Of a DNA stretch of 64,000 bases, positions 55,689 through 63,700 are shown in pieces. Source of the stretch: Mycolicibacterium neoaurum VKM Ac-1815D (GTDB lineage Bacteria > Actinomycetota > Actinomycetes > Mycobacteriales > Mycobacteriaceae). The DNA is taken from positions 620,001 through 684,000 of the forward strand of contig NC_023036.2 of the NCBI RefSeq assembly GCF_000317305.3, read 5' to 3'. The notes under the pieces are model-generated. The model was not told the origin of the DNA. It was given only the letters and a program-made list of their open reading frames with translations, and made no database searches. Made by a program: the position numbers and the translations under genes. Position 1 is the first letter of the stretch. Every line of letters begins with the position of its first letter.

Positions 55689-56510
55689 TCAGCCAACGAA
55701 TCTCAGGTCGGGGAACCAGCCCGCGGCCAAAGCCATGACATAGAAGTCGGTGAACATCAGGGTGCCGAGGGTGATCCACGCGTACAGCTTGTGCCGGGTG
55801 TTCAGCTTGCTGATCTGCGTCCACATCCAATACCTGACGGGGTGCTTGGAGAAATGCTTGAGCCGCCCGCCCGCGACGTGCCGGCAGGAGTGACAGGACA
55901 CCGTGTAGGTCCACAGCAGCAGCACGTTGATGACGAGGATCAGGTTGCCCAGCCCGAAGCCGAATCCGCCGTCGGGCTTGTGGAAGGCGATGATCGCGTC
56001 GTAGGTGTTGATCACCGAGATCAGCACGGCCAGATAGAAGAAGTATCGGTGGGTGTTCTGGATGATCAGCGGGAATCGCGTCTCACCGGTGTACTTGGCG
56101 TGCGGTTCGGCGACGGCGCACGCGGTGGGGGACTGCCATACGGAACGGTAGTAGGCGCCGCGGTAGTAGTAGCACGTCAGCCGGAACAACAGCAGGAACG
56201 GCAGGGACACCGCCGCGTAGGGCAACCACCAGACATCCGGAATGAACTGACCGAAGTGGCTGGCTTCGGGCACGCAGCCGGTACTGACGCACGGTGAGTA
56301 GAACGGGGTCAGGTACCCGTACTCGGCGACGTAGTAGTTGTTCTGCATGAACGCCCGCACCGTCGCGTAGATGACGAACGCGGCGAAACCGAGATCGGTG
56401 ATCAGCGGAGACTTCCACCACGCATCGGTGCGAAGCGTGCGCTCCTTGATCCGCGCTCTGGTTGGTGAGAAGACGCCGGTACCTTGAGGATTCGAGGTCG
56501 GTGCGCTCAC
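55689..56510 (-). CDS. Succinate dehydrogenase (Sdh1) membrane anchor (Rv0249c-type)
   Basis: 273 residues with five hydrophobic helices (LGFAAFVIYATVRAF, WLPYAAVSLPFLLLFRL, FFYLAVLISVINTYDA, LGNLILVINVLLLWTYTV, KLYAWITLGTLMFTDFYVMAL). Histidines in SCHSCRHVAGG and others in the helices are candidate heme or quinone ligands. Length equals Rv0249c (273). It would bind the quinone and pass electrons from SdhB. The start is GTG at 56508-56510. It is preceded by the Rv0250c-type gene and followed by sdhA, so all four probably form one operon. Confidence 0.9.
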   Translation of the reverse strand: MSAPTSNPQGTGVFSPTRARIKERTLRTDAWWKSPLITDLGFAAFVIYATVRAFMQNNYYVAEYGYLTPFYSPCVSTGCVPEASHFGQFIPDVWWLPYAAVSLPFLLLFRLTCYYYRGAYYRSVWQSPTACAVAEPHAKYTGETRFPLIIQNTHRYFFYLAVLISVINTYDAIIAFHKPDGGFGFGLGNLILVINVLLLWTYTVSCHSCRHVAGGRLKHFSKHPVRYWMWTQISKLNTRHKLYAWITLGTLMFTDFYVMALAAGWFPDLRFVG

Positions 56511-56556
56511 TGATTCCCTCTTCTTCTGTTGTGTCGGGGCTCTTCACCCCTGCGGT

Positions 56557-56850
56557 CTAGCGGCTGCCGCCGAGACCCTCGTCATCGACACCGCTCCAGA
56601 AGTCTCTGGAGTAGTCGTGATCGGGGATGGTGATCTTCTCGGCGGCGCGGGGGTGCGCTGGTGCTCCACGCATCTCCAGTTCCGCGGCATCGATGTCCAA
56701 CCGGTCGATATCGTTGAGCATGCGTTCGGCGTCGTTGACGATGCGGCGCATCGCGGGGGCGTCGCCATATCGGGCGCGCAGCGATGTGACGCAGCGGCGA
56801 AGGTTGCCGATGAGTTCGTGCAGTTCGGCAAGCTCGGTCGTGGTGGACAA
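56557..56850 (-). CDS. Small hypothetical protein leading the sdh1 operon (Rv0250c-type)
   Basis: 97 residues from a TTG start with a perfect AAGGAGG ribosome site 7 bases upstream, giving exactly the length of Rv0250c. The protein is helical: STTTELAELHELIGNLRRCVTSLRARYGD, then AMRRIVNDAERMLNDIDRLDIDAAEL, and a tail PDHDYSRDFWSGVDDEGLG. It has no signal or membrane segment. Function is unknown. Position 46 bases ahead of the anchor gene suggests a partner or assembly role for Sdh1, and a candidate CRP site lies upstream. A longer form from an ATG at 56880 is less likely because it would bypass the strong ribosome site. Confidence 0.82.
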   Translation of the reverse strand: MSTTTELAELHELIGNLRRCVTSLRARYGDAPAMRRIVNDAERMLNDIDRLDIDAAELEMRGAPAHPRAAEKITIPDHDYSRDFWSGVDDEGLGGSR

Positions 56851-56924
56851 GGGTGACCTCCTTGGGCTGAAGGGTGTCAAGGATCACAGTACGCATTCGA
56901 TGTTAGCCACAACACGCACTTGAG

Positions 56925-56940
56925 AGTGAGACAGATCACG
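56925..56940. promoter_or_regulatory. Candidate CRP site between the sdh1 operon and the ICL/PEPM gene
   Basis: AGTGAGACAGATCACG carries the GTGA-N6-TCAC core of CRP sites with imperfect outer bases. It lies in the 114-base divergent promoter region, 75 bases from the Rv0250c-type start and 25 from the other. CRP control of the sdh1 operon fits its energy role; not verified. Confidence 0.45.
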
Positions 56941-56964
56941 TCTATATCGCAGAAAGGCTCGAAA

Positions 56965-57723
56965 ATGTCGAACGACGACCTCAAGCAGAAGGCGGCGGCA
57001 CTGCTGGCGCTGCACCGCCCCGGCGACCCCGCGATCTTGCCGACGGTATGGGACGCCTGGTCGGCAAAGACCGTGGTCGACGCGGGTTTCACGGCATTGA
57101 CCGTGGGCAGCCACCCGGTCGCCGACTCCGTCGGCAAACCCGACGGGGAGGGGATGAGTTACGACGATCTGGTCACCCGGGTCGCCCAGATCACCGGAGC
57201 GGTCGATGTCCCGATCTCGGTGGACATCGAATCCGGCTACGGCGAGTCGGCGGCCCGGCTGATCGAGGGGCTGCTGTCGGCGGGCGCGGTCGGACTCAAC
57301 ATCGAGGACACCGTGCATTCCGAGGGTGGGCGCATCCGGTCCGGTGAAGACCATGCCGCGTTGGTCGGGGACCTGCGCAAGGCGGCCGACGCCGCCGGCG
57401 TACACGTCGTGATCAATGCGCGCACCGATCTGTTCCTGCGGCAGGTCGGTGACGAGGCCGACCGGTTCGACCGTGCGGTGCACAAGCTCAGGCTGGCCGC
57501 CGACGCGGGCGCGGACAGTCTGTATCCGGTGGGTCGCCACGATGACGACACCTATCGTCGCCTCGTCGAGGCATTACCGCTGCCGGTCAACGCGATCGCG
57601 CTGCCGGGACAGGATGACCCGGCGCGGTTCGGGCCACTGGGTGTGGGTCGGATCAGCTTCGGCCCGTTCCTGCAGGGCGCGCTGACGAGCCGCATCACCG
57701 AGCTCGTCACCCCCTGGAAGTAG
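56965..57723 (+). CDS. Isocitrate lyase/PEP mutase-superfamily enzyme
   Basis: 252-residue alpha/beta barrel of the ICL/PEPM superfamily, which breaks or rearranges C-C or C-P bonds of carboxylic acids. Conserved elements are VVDAGFTALTVGSHPVADSVG near residue 35, PISVDIESGYGES near residue 85 (metal-binding Asp/Glu), GLNIEDTVHSEGG near 112 and VVINARTDLFL near 150. The catalytic KKCGH loop of true isocitrate lyase is not seen, so an oxaloacetate or methylisocitrate-type reaction, or another, is possible. ATG at 56965 follows AGAAAGG. A hairpin follows the stop, shared with hsp20. Confidence 0.8.
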   Translation: MSNDDLKQKAAALLALHRPGDPAILPTVWDAWSAKTVVDAGFTALTVGSHPVADSVGKPDGEGMSYDDLVTRVAQITGAVDVPISVDIESGYGESAARLIEGLLSAGAVGLNIEDTVHSEGGRIRSGEDHAALVGDLRKAADAAGVHVVINARTDLFLRQVGDEADRFDRAVHKLRLAADAGADSLYPVGRHDDDTYRRLVEALPLPVNAIALPGQDDPARFGPLGVGRISFGPFLQGALTSRITELVTPWK

Positions 57724-57747
57724 ATCCCGCCCAACGGGGAGAACACG

Positions 57748-57779
57748 ACGAGGCCCCGCGACATCTCGCGGGGCCTCGT
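57748..57779. terminator. Bidirectional terminator between convergent ICL/PEPM and hsp20
   Basis: Perfect 14-base arms ACGAGGCCCCGCGA (57748-57761) and TCGCGGGGCCTCGT (57766-57779) with the loop CATC. It lies 24 bases after one stop and 10 before the other. Confidence 0.8.
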
Positions 57780-57789
57780 TTCGTGCCGC

Positions 57790-58215
57790 TTACTTGGCGG
57801 TGATGGTGATGCGTTGGGGCTCGGTACCGGCGTACACGCCGGCCACCCGGACGGTCAGCACCCCGGCCTCGTATGAGGCGGTGACGGCCTCGCCGGTGAC
57901 CTGCGCGGGCACCTTGAACGACCGGCGGAACGCGCCGTAGCGGACCTCGGAGAGGGTGCGGCCCTCGGAATGCTCGTCGCGGCGCTCTCCGTGGATCACC
58001 AGTTGTCCGCGGTCGAGTTCGACGTGCACGTCCTCGCTGAGAGCCTCGGTGCTGAAGCCGGGCAGTTCGAGGCGGACGACGGCATCGTCTCCGTCGCGGA
58101 CCACCTCGGCGGCGGGGTGGAAGTCCGCCGAGACCGGCGCGGGGTTACCGAAGAAATCACGCAGCCAGACGTCGACCGGCGACGCGGGGCGGGTGCGTAC
58201 GGGGGTGCTGCTCAT
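57790..58215 (-). CDS. Hsp20-family small heat-shock protein (Rv0251c/Acr2-type)
   Basis: 141-residue chaperone that holds unfolded proteins in large oligomers. The alpha-crystallin domain is clear: DDAVVRLELPGFSTEALSEDVHVELDRGQLVIHGERRDEH (about 40-80), then GAFRRSFKVPAQV and the A-x-x-x-A-G-V-L-T-V strand AVTASYEAGVLTVRV, with the C-terminal I-T-I anchor PQRITITAK. The ATG at 58215 is used; the longer frame to 58401 is unlike the family. An HspR-type inverted repeat lies 73 bases upstream, agreeing with HspR control of Rv0251c in M. tuberculosis. It diverges from nirB. Confidence 0.9.
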   Translation of the reverse strand: MSSTPVRTRPASPVDVWLRDFFGNPAPVSADFHPAAEVVRDGDDAVVRLELPGFSTEALSEDVHVELDRGQLVIHGERRDEHSEGRTLSEVRYGAFRRSFKVPAQVTGEAVTASYEAGVLTVRVAGVYAGTEPQRITITAK

Positions 58216-58287
58216 CGGGATCGTCTCCTGTTTCTCGTGCTGATGGTGTCGGGTGACCAGCCCTGCGCCGGTCCTCTGAAAAGAGAA

Positions 58288-58308
58288 CTTGAGTCGGTGG
58301 CGCTTAAG
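58288..58308. promoter_or_regulatory. Candidate HspR box (HAIR-like) upstream of hsp20
   Basis: CTTGAGT-CGGTGGC-GCTTAAG matches the HAIR consensus CTTGAGT-N7-ACTCAAG in the first half exactly and in 5 of 7 of the second. A wider GAACTT/AAGTTC symmetry also spans it (58286-58311). Confidence 0.6.
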
Positions 58309-58433
58309 TTCCAACTGGGCGTTCGCCGTCAGCGAAGCACTCACACGTTCCGCGCCGGACATGTGAGGAAGCCGTGACGGCCACTTCACACGAGGGCACA
58401 TTGCGGCAATATCGGCTTTCTACCGTCACCGGT

Positions 58434-61001
58434 ATGAAGGCAGCCAAGCATGTGATCGTGGTCGGACACGGCATGGTCGGACACCGCTTCGTCGAGGCCC
58501 TGCGGGCCCGCGACGCCGAGGGCGCCTGGCGGATCACGGTGCTCTCCGAGGAGGCCGACGCCGCCTACGACCGCGTCGGTCTGACCGGTTACACCGAGCA
58601 CTGGGACCGCACGCAGTTGGCGCTGCCCGGCAACGACTATGCCGGCGACAGCGCCGTGGCGCTACGACTTGCCATGCCCGCCAAGGCCATCGACCGGGAA
58701 GCCAAGACGGTGACCACGGTCGATGGTCAGCTCTTGAGCTATGACGCGCTGGTGCTGGCCACCGGCTCGTACGCCTTCGTGCCCCCGGTGCCCGGGCACG
58801 ACCTGCCGCATTGCCATGTCTATCGCACCCTGGACGACCTGGATGCCATCCGCGCAGGCTCGCTCGCCGCGGCCAAGTCCAAGACCCCCGTCGGGGTGGT
58901 CATCGGCGGCGGGCTGCTCGGGCTGGAGGCGGCCAATGCGTTGCGCGCCTTCGGTTTGCAGACCCACGTGCTGGAGATGTCGCCGCATCTCATGGCCGCG
59001 CAGCTCGATCCGGCCGGCGGCGCCCTACTGAACCGGATGATCCGCAGCCTCGGTATCGAGGTGCACACCGGTGTCGGCACCGAGACCATCGCGCCGGCGC
59101 AGCGCAACAAGCCGCTGCGTAAATCCCAGGACGACGATGCCGTGCGCCTCACTCTCAACGACGGCACCAGCATCGACGCCGGCGTGGTCGTCTTTGCCGC
59201 CGGTGTGCGCCCCCGCGACGAACTCGCGCGCGCCGCCGGTCTGGACATCGCCCAGCGGGGCGGTGTGATGACCGACCGTGCTTGTGTGACAAGTGATCCC
59301 GCTATCTACGCAATCGGTGAGGTCGCCGCGATCGAGGGCCGCTGCTACGGCCTGGTCGGGCCGGGTTACACCAGCGCCGAGGTGGTCGCCGACCGATTGT
59401 TGGGCGGCGCGGCCGAGTTCGGCGAGGCCGATATGTCGACCAAACTCAAGCTGCTAGGTGTGGACGTCGCCAGCTTCGGTGACGCGCAGGGCCGCACACC
59501 CAACAGCCTCGACGTCGTCGTCAACGATCCGGTGAAACAGACCTACGCCAAGCTGGTGCTCTCCGATGACGCCAAAACCCTGCTGGGCGGGATCCTGGTC
59601 GGCGACGCCTCCGCCTATGGAGTGCTGCGCCCGATGGTGGCCAGTGAACTGCCCGGCGACCCGCTGTCGTTGATCGCACCCGCAGGTGACGGCGGTGCGG
59701 GTGCGCTGGGGATCGGCGCGCTGCCGGATTTCGCCCAGATCTGCTCCTGCAACAACGTCACCAAGGGCGATCTGAAGGAGGCCATCTGTGGTGGCTGCAC
59801 CGATGTCGCCGGTCTGAAGAAGTGCACGTTGGCAGGCACGTCCTGTGGCTCCTGCGTGCCGCTGCTCAAGCAGCTGTTGGAGGCCGAGGGTGTCGAGCAG
59901 TCCAAGGCCCTCTGTGAGCACTTCAGCCACTCCCGCGCCGAGATGTTCGAACTGATCCGGGCGACCGAGATCCGCACCTTCTCCGGGCTGATCGAGAAGT
60001 ACGGCACCGGAAAGGGCTGCGATATCTGCAAGCCCACCGTCGCCTCGATTCTCGCGTCGACCAGCTCCGACCATGTGCTCGACGGCGAGCAGGCGTCGCT
60101 GCAGGACTCCAACGACCATTTCCTGGCCAACATCCAGAAGAACGGCAGCTACTCGGTGGTGCCGCGTTCGCCCGGTGGTGAGATCACCCCCGAGCAGTTG
60201 ATCCTGATCGGCGAGATCGCAAGGGACTTCGATCTGTACACGAAGATCACCGGTGGACAGCGCATCGACATGTTCGGTGCACGGGTGGACCAGCTACCCG
60301 AGATCTGGCGGCGTCTGGTCGAGGGCGGTATGGAATCCGGGCACGCGTACGGCAAGTCGCTGCGCACCGTCAAGAGTTGCGTCGGCAGCACCTGGTGCCG
60401 CTACGGGCAACAGGATTCGGTGGATATGGCCGTCGAGATCGAGAAGCGCTACCGAGGTCTGCGCGCACCACACAAGATCAAGATGGCGGTGTCCGGATGT
60501 GCCCGCGAATGCGCCGAGGCGCAGAGCAAGGACGTCGGCATCATCGCCACCGAGCAGGGCTGGAACCTCTACGTGTGTGGCAACGGCGGGATGTCGCCCC
60601 GGCACGCCCAGCTGCTGGCCGGTGATCTCGACGACGAGACGTTGATCCGCTACATCGACCGCTTCCTGATGTACTACATCCGCACTGCAGATCGGTTGCA
60701 GCGGACCGCACCGTGGTTGGAGGCGCTCGAGGGCGGCCTGGATCAGGTCCGCGACGTCGTGTGCAACGACTCCCTCGGCCTTGCCGCCGAGTTCGAGGAG
60801 GCGATGGCCAAGCACGTGGCAGGCTACGCCTGCGAATGGAAGGGCGTCCTGGACGATCCGGAGAAGCTGTCGCGCTTCGTGTCCTTCGTCAACGCCCCCG
60901 AGGTGGCCGACCCGACCATCGAGTTCACCGAGTCCTCGGGACGTAAGGTGCCCGTCGCCATCGGTATGCCGAAGTTCACGCCGCAGGAGGACCCGAAATG
61001 A
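58434..61001 (+). CDS. nirB: NirB, assimilatory nitrite reductase large subunit
   Basis: 855-residue NADH-dependent nitrite reductase, reducing nitrite to ammonium in the cytoplasm. Order of parts: FAD domain (HVIVVGHGMVGHRFVEAL at the start), NAD domain (GVVIGGGLLGLEAANAL near residue 160), a BFD-like [2Fe-2S] domain (CSCNNVTKGDLKEAICGGC near 437), and the siroheme/4Fe-4S domain with CVGSTWCRYG near 648 and CARECAEAQ near 692. All cluster cysteines are present. ATG at 58434 gives the family length (853 in M. tuberculosis); a GTG 60 bases upstream is an alternative. The stop overlaps the nirD start (ATGA). Confidence 0.94.
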   Translation: MKAAKHVIVVGHGMVGHRFVEALRARDAEGAWRITVLSEEADAAYDRVGLTGYTEHWDRTQLALPGNDYAGDSAVALRLAMPAKAIDREAKTVTTVDGQLLSYDALVLATGSYAFVPPVPGHDLPHCHVYRTLDDLDAIRAGSLAAAKSKTPVGVVIGGGLLGLEAANALRAFGLQTHVLEMSPHLMAAQLDPAGGALLNRMIRSLGIEVHTGVGTETIAPAQRNKPLRKSQDDDAVRLTLNDGTSIDAGVVVFAAGVRPRDELARAAGLDIAQRGGVMTDRACVTSDPAIYAIGEVAAIEGRCYGLVGPGYTSAEVVADRLLGGAAEFGEADMSTKLKLLGVDVASFGDAQGRTPNSLDVVVNDPVKQTYAKLVLSDDAKTLLGGILVGDASAYGVLRPMVASELPGDPLSLIAPAGDGGAGALGIGALPDFAQICSCNNVTKGDLKEAICGGCTDVAGLKKCTLAGTSCGSCVPLLKQLLEAEGVEQSKALCEHFSHSRAEMFELIRATEIRTFSGLIEKYGTGKGCDICKPTVASILASTSSDHVLDGEQASLQDSNDHFLANIQKNGSYSVVPRSPGGEITPEQLILIGEIARDFDLYTKITGGQRIDMFGARVDQLPEIWRRLVEGGMESGHAYGKSLRTVKSCVGSTWCRYGQQDSVDMAVEIEKRYRGLRAPHKIKMAVSGCARECAEAQSKDVGIIATEQGWNLYVCGNGGMSPRHAQLLAGDLDDETLIRYIDRFLMYYIRTADRLQRTAPWLEALEGGLDQVRDVVCNDSLGLAAEFEEAMAKHVAGYACEWKGVLDDPEKLSRFVSFVNAPEVADPTIEFTESSGRKVPVAIGMPKFTPQEDPK

Positions 61002-61369
61002 CCATTACCGATGATCGCAACGATGTTGCTGCCGAGGCGAATACGGACTGGACGACGGCGTGCTCACTGAACCGGTTGCTGCCCAACCGGGGCGCTGGGG
61101 TGTTGCTGCCAGGCGGTGTACAGGCAGCCCTGTTCCGCCTCGACGACGGATCGCTGCACGCAGTGGGCAATATCGACCCGTTCTCCGGCGCGGCGGTGAT
61201 GTCGCGTGGCATCGTGGGAGACCGGGCCGGTCGGGCCTGCGTGCAGACGCCGATCAAGAAGCAGGCCTTCGCCTTGGATGACGGAGTCTGCCTTGATGAT
61301 CCGGCGGTATCGCTGCCGGTCTACCGGACCAGGGTCACGCCGGACGGTCTTGTGCAGATCGCTGTGTGA
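60998..61369 (+). CDS. nirD: NirD, nitrite reductase small subunit
   Basis: 123-residue Rieske-like small subunit of NirBD. The fold pieces LLPNRGAGVLLPGGVQAALFRLDDGSLHAVGNIDPFSG and GRACVQTPIKKQAFALDDGVCLDD are typical of NirD. The Rieske Cys-His ligands are absent, as normal for this subunit, so it carries no cluster. It begins by overlap with the nirB stop. The last 35 bases overlap the convergent winged-helix gene. Confidence 0.93.
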   Translation: MTITDDRNDVAAEANTDWTTACSLNRLLPNRGAGVLLPGGVQAALFRLDDGSLHAVGNIDPFSGAAVMSRGIVGDRAGRACVQTPIKKQAFALDDGVCLDDPAVSLPVYRTRVTPDGLVQIAV

Positions 61370-61595
61370 CGGCGGCCGCCCACTGGGCATCGCGGCCGGG
61401 GCCGGGATGGCGTACCACGTCACCGCGGCGCTGCAGCACGGTCAGGTTGCGATATACCGACTCGATAACGGCGCTTGAATTTCCCTGCCGCAGAACGTAA
61501 TCGCGCAACTCGGCCGTCGTCATGGGCCGATCTTCCTGCTGCAATGCGCTCACCAACTGCGCGCGCAAACGCTCACTCTGCCCCACCGAAGCCAT
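61335..61595 (-). CDS. Small winged-helix-like protein, possible regulator
   Basis: 86 residues. A compact helical pattern, SERLRAQLVSALQQEDRPMTTAELRDYVLRQG followed by ESVYRNLTVLQRRGDVVRHPG and an aromatic end AQWAAAV, resembles a short winged-helix DNA-binding domain (MarR/Fur-like recognition helix and wing). No metal ligands are visible. The ATG at 61595 is chosen; a GTG six bases upstream also exists. It overlaps the nirD 3' end by 35 bases in convergent orientation and lies 46 bases ahead of the CbiX-type gene's end. A role in the nitrogen assimilation unit is plausible by position only. Confidence 0.6.
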   Translation of the reverse strand: MASVGQSERLRAQLVSALQQEDRPMTTAELRDYVLRQGNSSAVIESVYRNLTVLQRRGDVVRHPGPGRDAQWAAAVTQRSAQDRPA

Positions 61596-61641
61596 TTGCA
61601 CGATCTTAGCCGAGCAGGTGGGTCGGGCCCGAATCGGCTGG

Positions 61642-62352
61642 TCAGGCCGCGGTCGACAACCGGACGGCGGCGGCGCGGCGGAACCGGCTGGCGATCAGCC
61701 GGACCATCCCCGGGTGGATGCCCAGCGGTTCGGCAACCAGGTCGGCGCCCGAGTTGCGCAACCGGTCCTGGAACAACCCGTCGGCCAGCAGATAGGACGC
61801 CACCGCGATCCGTGCCCCGCGGCCGTGTGCGCGTGCCACCTGCACCGCATCGGCCACCGTGGGCGTACCGGTGGCGGCATAACCGAGTTCCACCCGGTCG
61901 CCGATCAGCGCGGACAGCATGGCCGCGGTCTGACGCAGGTCGGACTGTGCGCTGCGATCCGATGTGCCCGCGGCGGCCATGACCACCGAATCGCCCGGGC
62001 GCCAGCCGGATTCCTGCAGCCGGTCGGCGAGTACGCGCACGGTGCCATGACACGGGCCCAGGGGCGGGGTGACCGTCACGGCAGGGTGTGTGCTGGCCTC
62101 GACGTGCGCCGGGACGTCGGCGCGAACATGGTAGCCACCGGCCAAAAAGGCCGGTACCACGACAGCGGGCCGGTCTGCTGGCAGTCTGTCGAGCACCTCC
62201 GACGGTGTCGGCCCGAGTACATCGACGAAAGCCACGTGGACCTCACGGTCCAGCAGATCCGAGACACGTTCGGCCAGTTGGCCGATCATGTCGACTCCGC
62301 CCGGTTTGCGGGTGCCGTGGGCCACCAGCACCGCGGAGGCATCGCGATTCAT
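61642..62352 (-). CDS. CbiX/SirB-type sirohydrochlorin chelatase (Rv0259c-type)
   Basis: 236 residues with the CbiX/SirB class II chelatase fold in two halves. The first half opens with SAVLVAHGTRKPG (catalytic His near residue 12) and has VVPAFLAGGYHVRADVP near residue 65. The second half has VVMAAAGTSDRSA near 123 and ASYLLADGLFQDRLR near 190. It would insert iron into sirohydrochlorin to make siroheme, the NirB cofactor, or cobalt in cobalamin synthesis. Location beside nirBD and the NnaR-type regulator supports siroheme. Its start overlaps the regulator's stop (ATGA). Confidence 0.85.
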   Translation of the reverse strand: MNRDASAVLVAHGTRKPGGVDMIGQLAERVSDLLDREVHVAFVDVLGPTPSEVLDRLPADRPAVVVPAFLAGGYHVRADVPAHVEASTHPAVTVTPPLGPCHGTVRVLADRLQESGWRPGDSVVMAAAGTSDRSAQSDLRQTAAMLSALIGDRVELGYAATGTPTVADAVQVARAHGRGARIAVASYLLADGLFQDRLRNSGADLVAEPLGIHPGMVRLIASRFRRAAAVRLSTAA

Positions 62353-63497
62353 GACACTCCCATCGGATACTCGTCGACGGCCAGCCGGTAGCCCCGCTTG
62401 ACCACGGTTGACACGATATTCTTGTCACCCAGCGCATTTCGTAACCGCAGCACCGCGGTCTCGACGGCGTGGGTGTCGGTGCCACTGCCCGGCAGAGCGT
62501 TGAGAAGGTCCTGGCGCGACACCACCGAGCCCGGCCGATGTGCAAGGGCGCGGATGGTGGCCATCCCCGCCGGCGGTAGTTCCTTGACCACATCGTCGAC
62601 CAGTACGCAGGTGCCGCGGATCTCCAGCAGATGCCCGGCCACCCGCATCCGTCGTGACTGCAACAGCGGCAGCTCGTCGGTGATGTGACGGGCGAGGGCA
62701 CCCAGCCGCATCCGTTCCGGAGCCGAGGTGGGCACCCCGAGGCGAACCAGCGGACGGGCGGTGATCGGGCCGACGCACATCGCGTGCACGTTGGTGCGCA
62801 GGGCGTCCAGCACCGCCGATTCCACGCCGAGATCGGCCGCGCGCAAGAGCAGGGCAGCGACCGCCGGGGCGGAGGTGAAGCTGACGGCGTCGAAACGCTG
62901 GTCGGCGATACTCAGCACCAATTGATCGAAGGGACCGTTGCGCGGCGCCGGGTTCCATCGATACACCCGGATGGGCACGACGTCGGCACCGGCGGCGCGC
63001 AACTCGTCGAGGAACTCGGGGAACGGGTCCCAGTCGTCGTTGGTGCCGTGCAACTGCACGGCGACCCGCATACCGACGATGCCACCCTCCAACAGGTAGT
63101 GCAGCAGCTCGCGGGACGATTCGGACTCCGGGGACCATTCCTCTGGCAGACCGGCGGCGCGCAGTGCCCCGGTGGCCTTCGGCCCCCGCGAGACGATACG
63201 AGCGTTGCCGAGCGCGGCGGTCAGGTCGTGGGCCAGACCCCAGCCGTCGGCGGCCGCGATCCAGCCGCGGAACCCGATCCCGGTGGTCGCGATCACGATA
63301 TTGGGTGGCGCGGCGATCAGCGCCTCGGTGTTGGTTCGCAGCTCGTCGTCGTCGGGAAGCGGGACCATCGTGATGGCCGCGGCACTGGTCACGTCGGCAC
63401 CGCGCCGGGTGAGCAGGGCGGCGAGCTCTTCGCTGCGTCGAGCCGAGGTGACCGCCACCCGGAACCCGGTGAGCGGCGCCCAGTCAGGTCCAGTCAT
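62349..63497 (-). CDS. nnaR: NnaR-type regulator: HemD-like domain fused to OmpR-type DNA-binding domain
   Basis: 382 residues in two parts. Residues 1-260 are a uroporphyrinogen-III synthase (HemD)-like domain (FRVAVTSARRSEELAALL, IVIATTGIGFRGWI, FDAVSFTSAPAVAALL, CVGPITARPL). Residues about 285-375 form a winged-helix OmpR/PhoB-type domain with VLVDDVVKELPPAGMATIRALAHRPGSVVSRQDLL and NIVSTVVKRGYRLAV. This fusion is NnaR of M. smegmatis (Rv0260c-type), which with GlnR activates nitrate and nitrite assimilation. The HemD domain may sense a tetrapyrrole or act as an enzyme; no cofactor-binding was shown here. It lies upstream of the chelatase gene on the same strand. Confidence 0.88.
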   Translation of the reverse strand: MTGPDWAPLTGFRVAVTSARRSEELAALLTRRGADVTSAAAITMVPLPDDDELRTNTEALIAAPPNIVIATTGIGFRGWIAAADGWGLAHDLTAALGNARIVSRGPKATGALRAAGLPEEWSPESESSRELLHYLLEGGIVGMRVAVQLHGTNDDWDPFPEFLDELRAAGADVVPIRVYRWNPAPRNGPFDQLVLSIADQRFDAVSFTSAPAVAALLLRAADLGVESAVLDALRTNVHAMCVGPITARPLVRLGVPTSAPERMRLGALARHITDELPLLQSRRMRVAGHLLEIRGTCVLVDDVVKELPPAGMATIRALAHRPGSVVSRQDLLNALPGSGTDTHAVETAVLRLRNALGDKNIVSTVVKRGYRLAVDEYPMGVS

Positions 63498-63700
63498 GTC
63501 ACCTGTGTATTCAGTCGGTGTTTCGGGGCTGTTACTCCGCGATTGCGCGCGGGTGTCGCCGCTGGCCGAGCTGTAGTGGCTGCAGGCGACATCGATGAGA
63601 GGTTATGGGCGCTTTGTTGCGTGGGCGCTGCTGACGATAACCCGGCCGTGAACTTCCGCTCACCGCGGTAACCTTCCGGCGGTGAGGTCCTGAACAGGCA
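63498..63700. other. Intergenic region between aac(2')-type gene and nnaR-type gene
   Basis: 203 bases without a coding frame that looks real. It contains the aac terminator hairpin (63659-63686) and presumably the nnaR-type promoter; no clear -10/-35 pair or GlnR box was found. In M. tuberculosis a narK3 gene lies in this place; there is no trace of it here. Confidence 0.5.
63659..63686 (-). terminator. Hairpin terminator after the aac(2')-type gene
   Basis: Perfect 8-base arms CTCACCGC (63659-63666) and GCGGTGAG (63679-63686) with a 12-base loop, 14 bases past the stop on the minus strand. Confidence 0.6.

Noticed and set aside
58216..58433. GlnR box upstream of nirB
   Set aside because: I looked for the AC-N9-AC type pattern expected for nitrogen control but found no convincing match by eye; a motif scan is needed.
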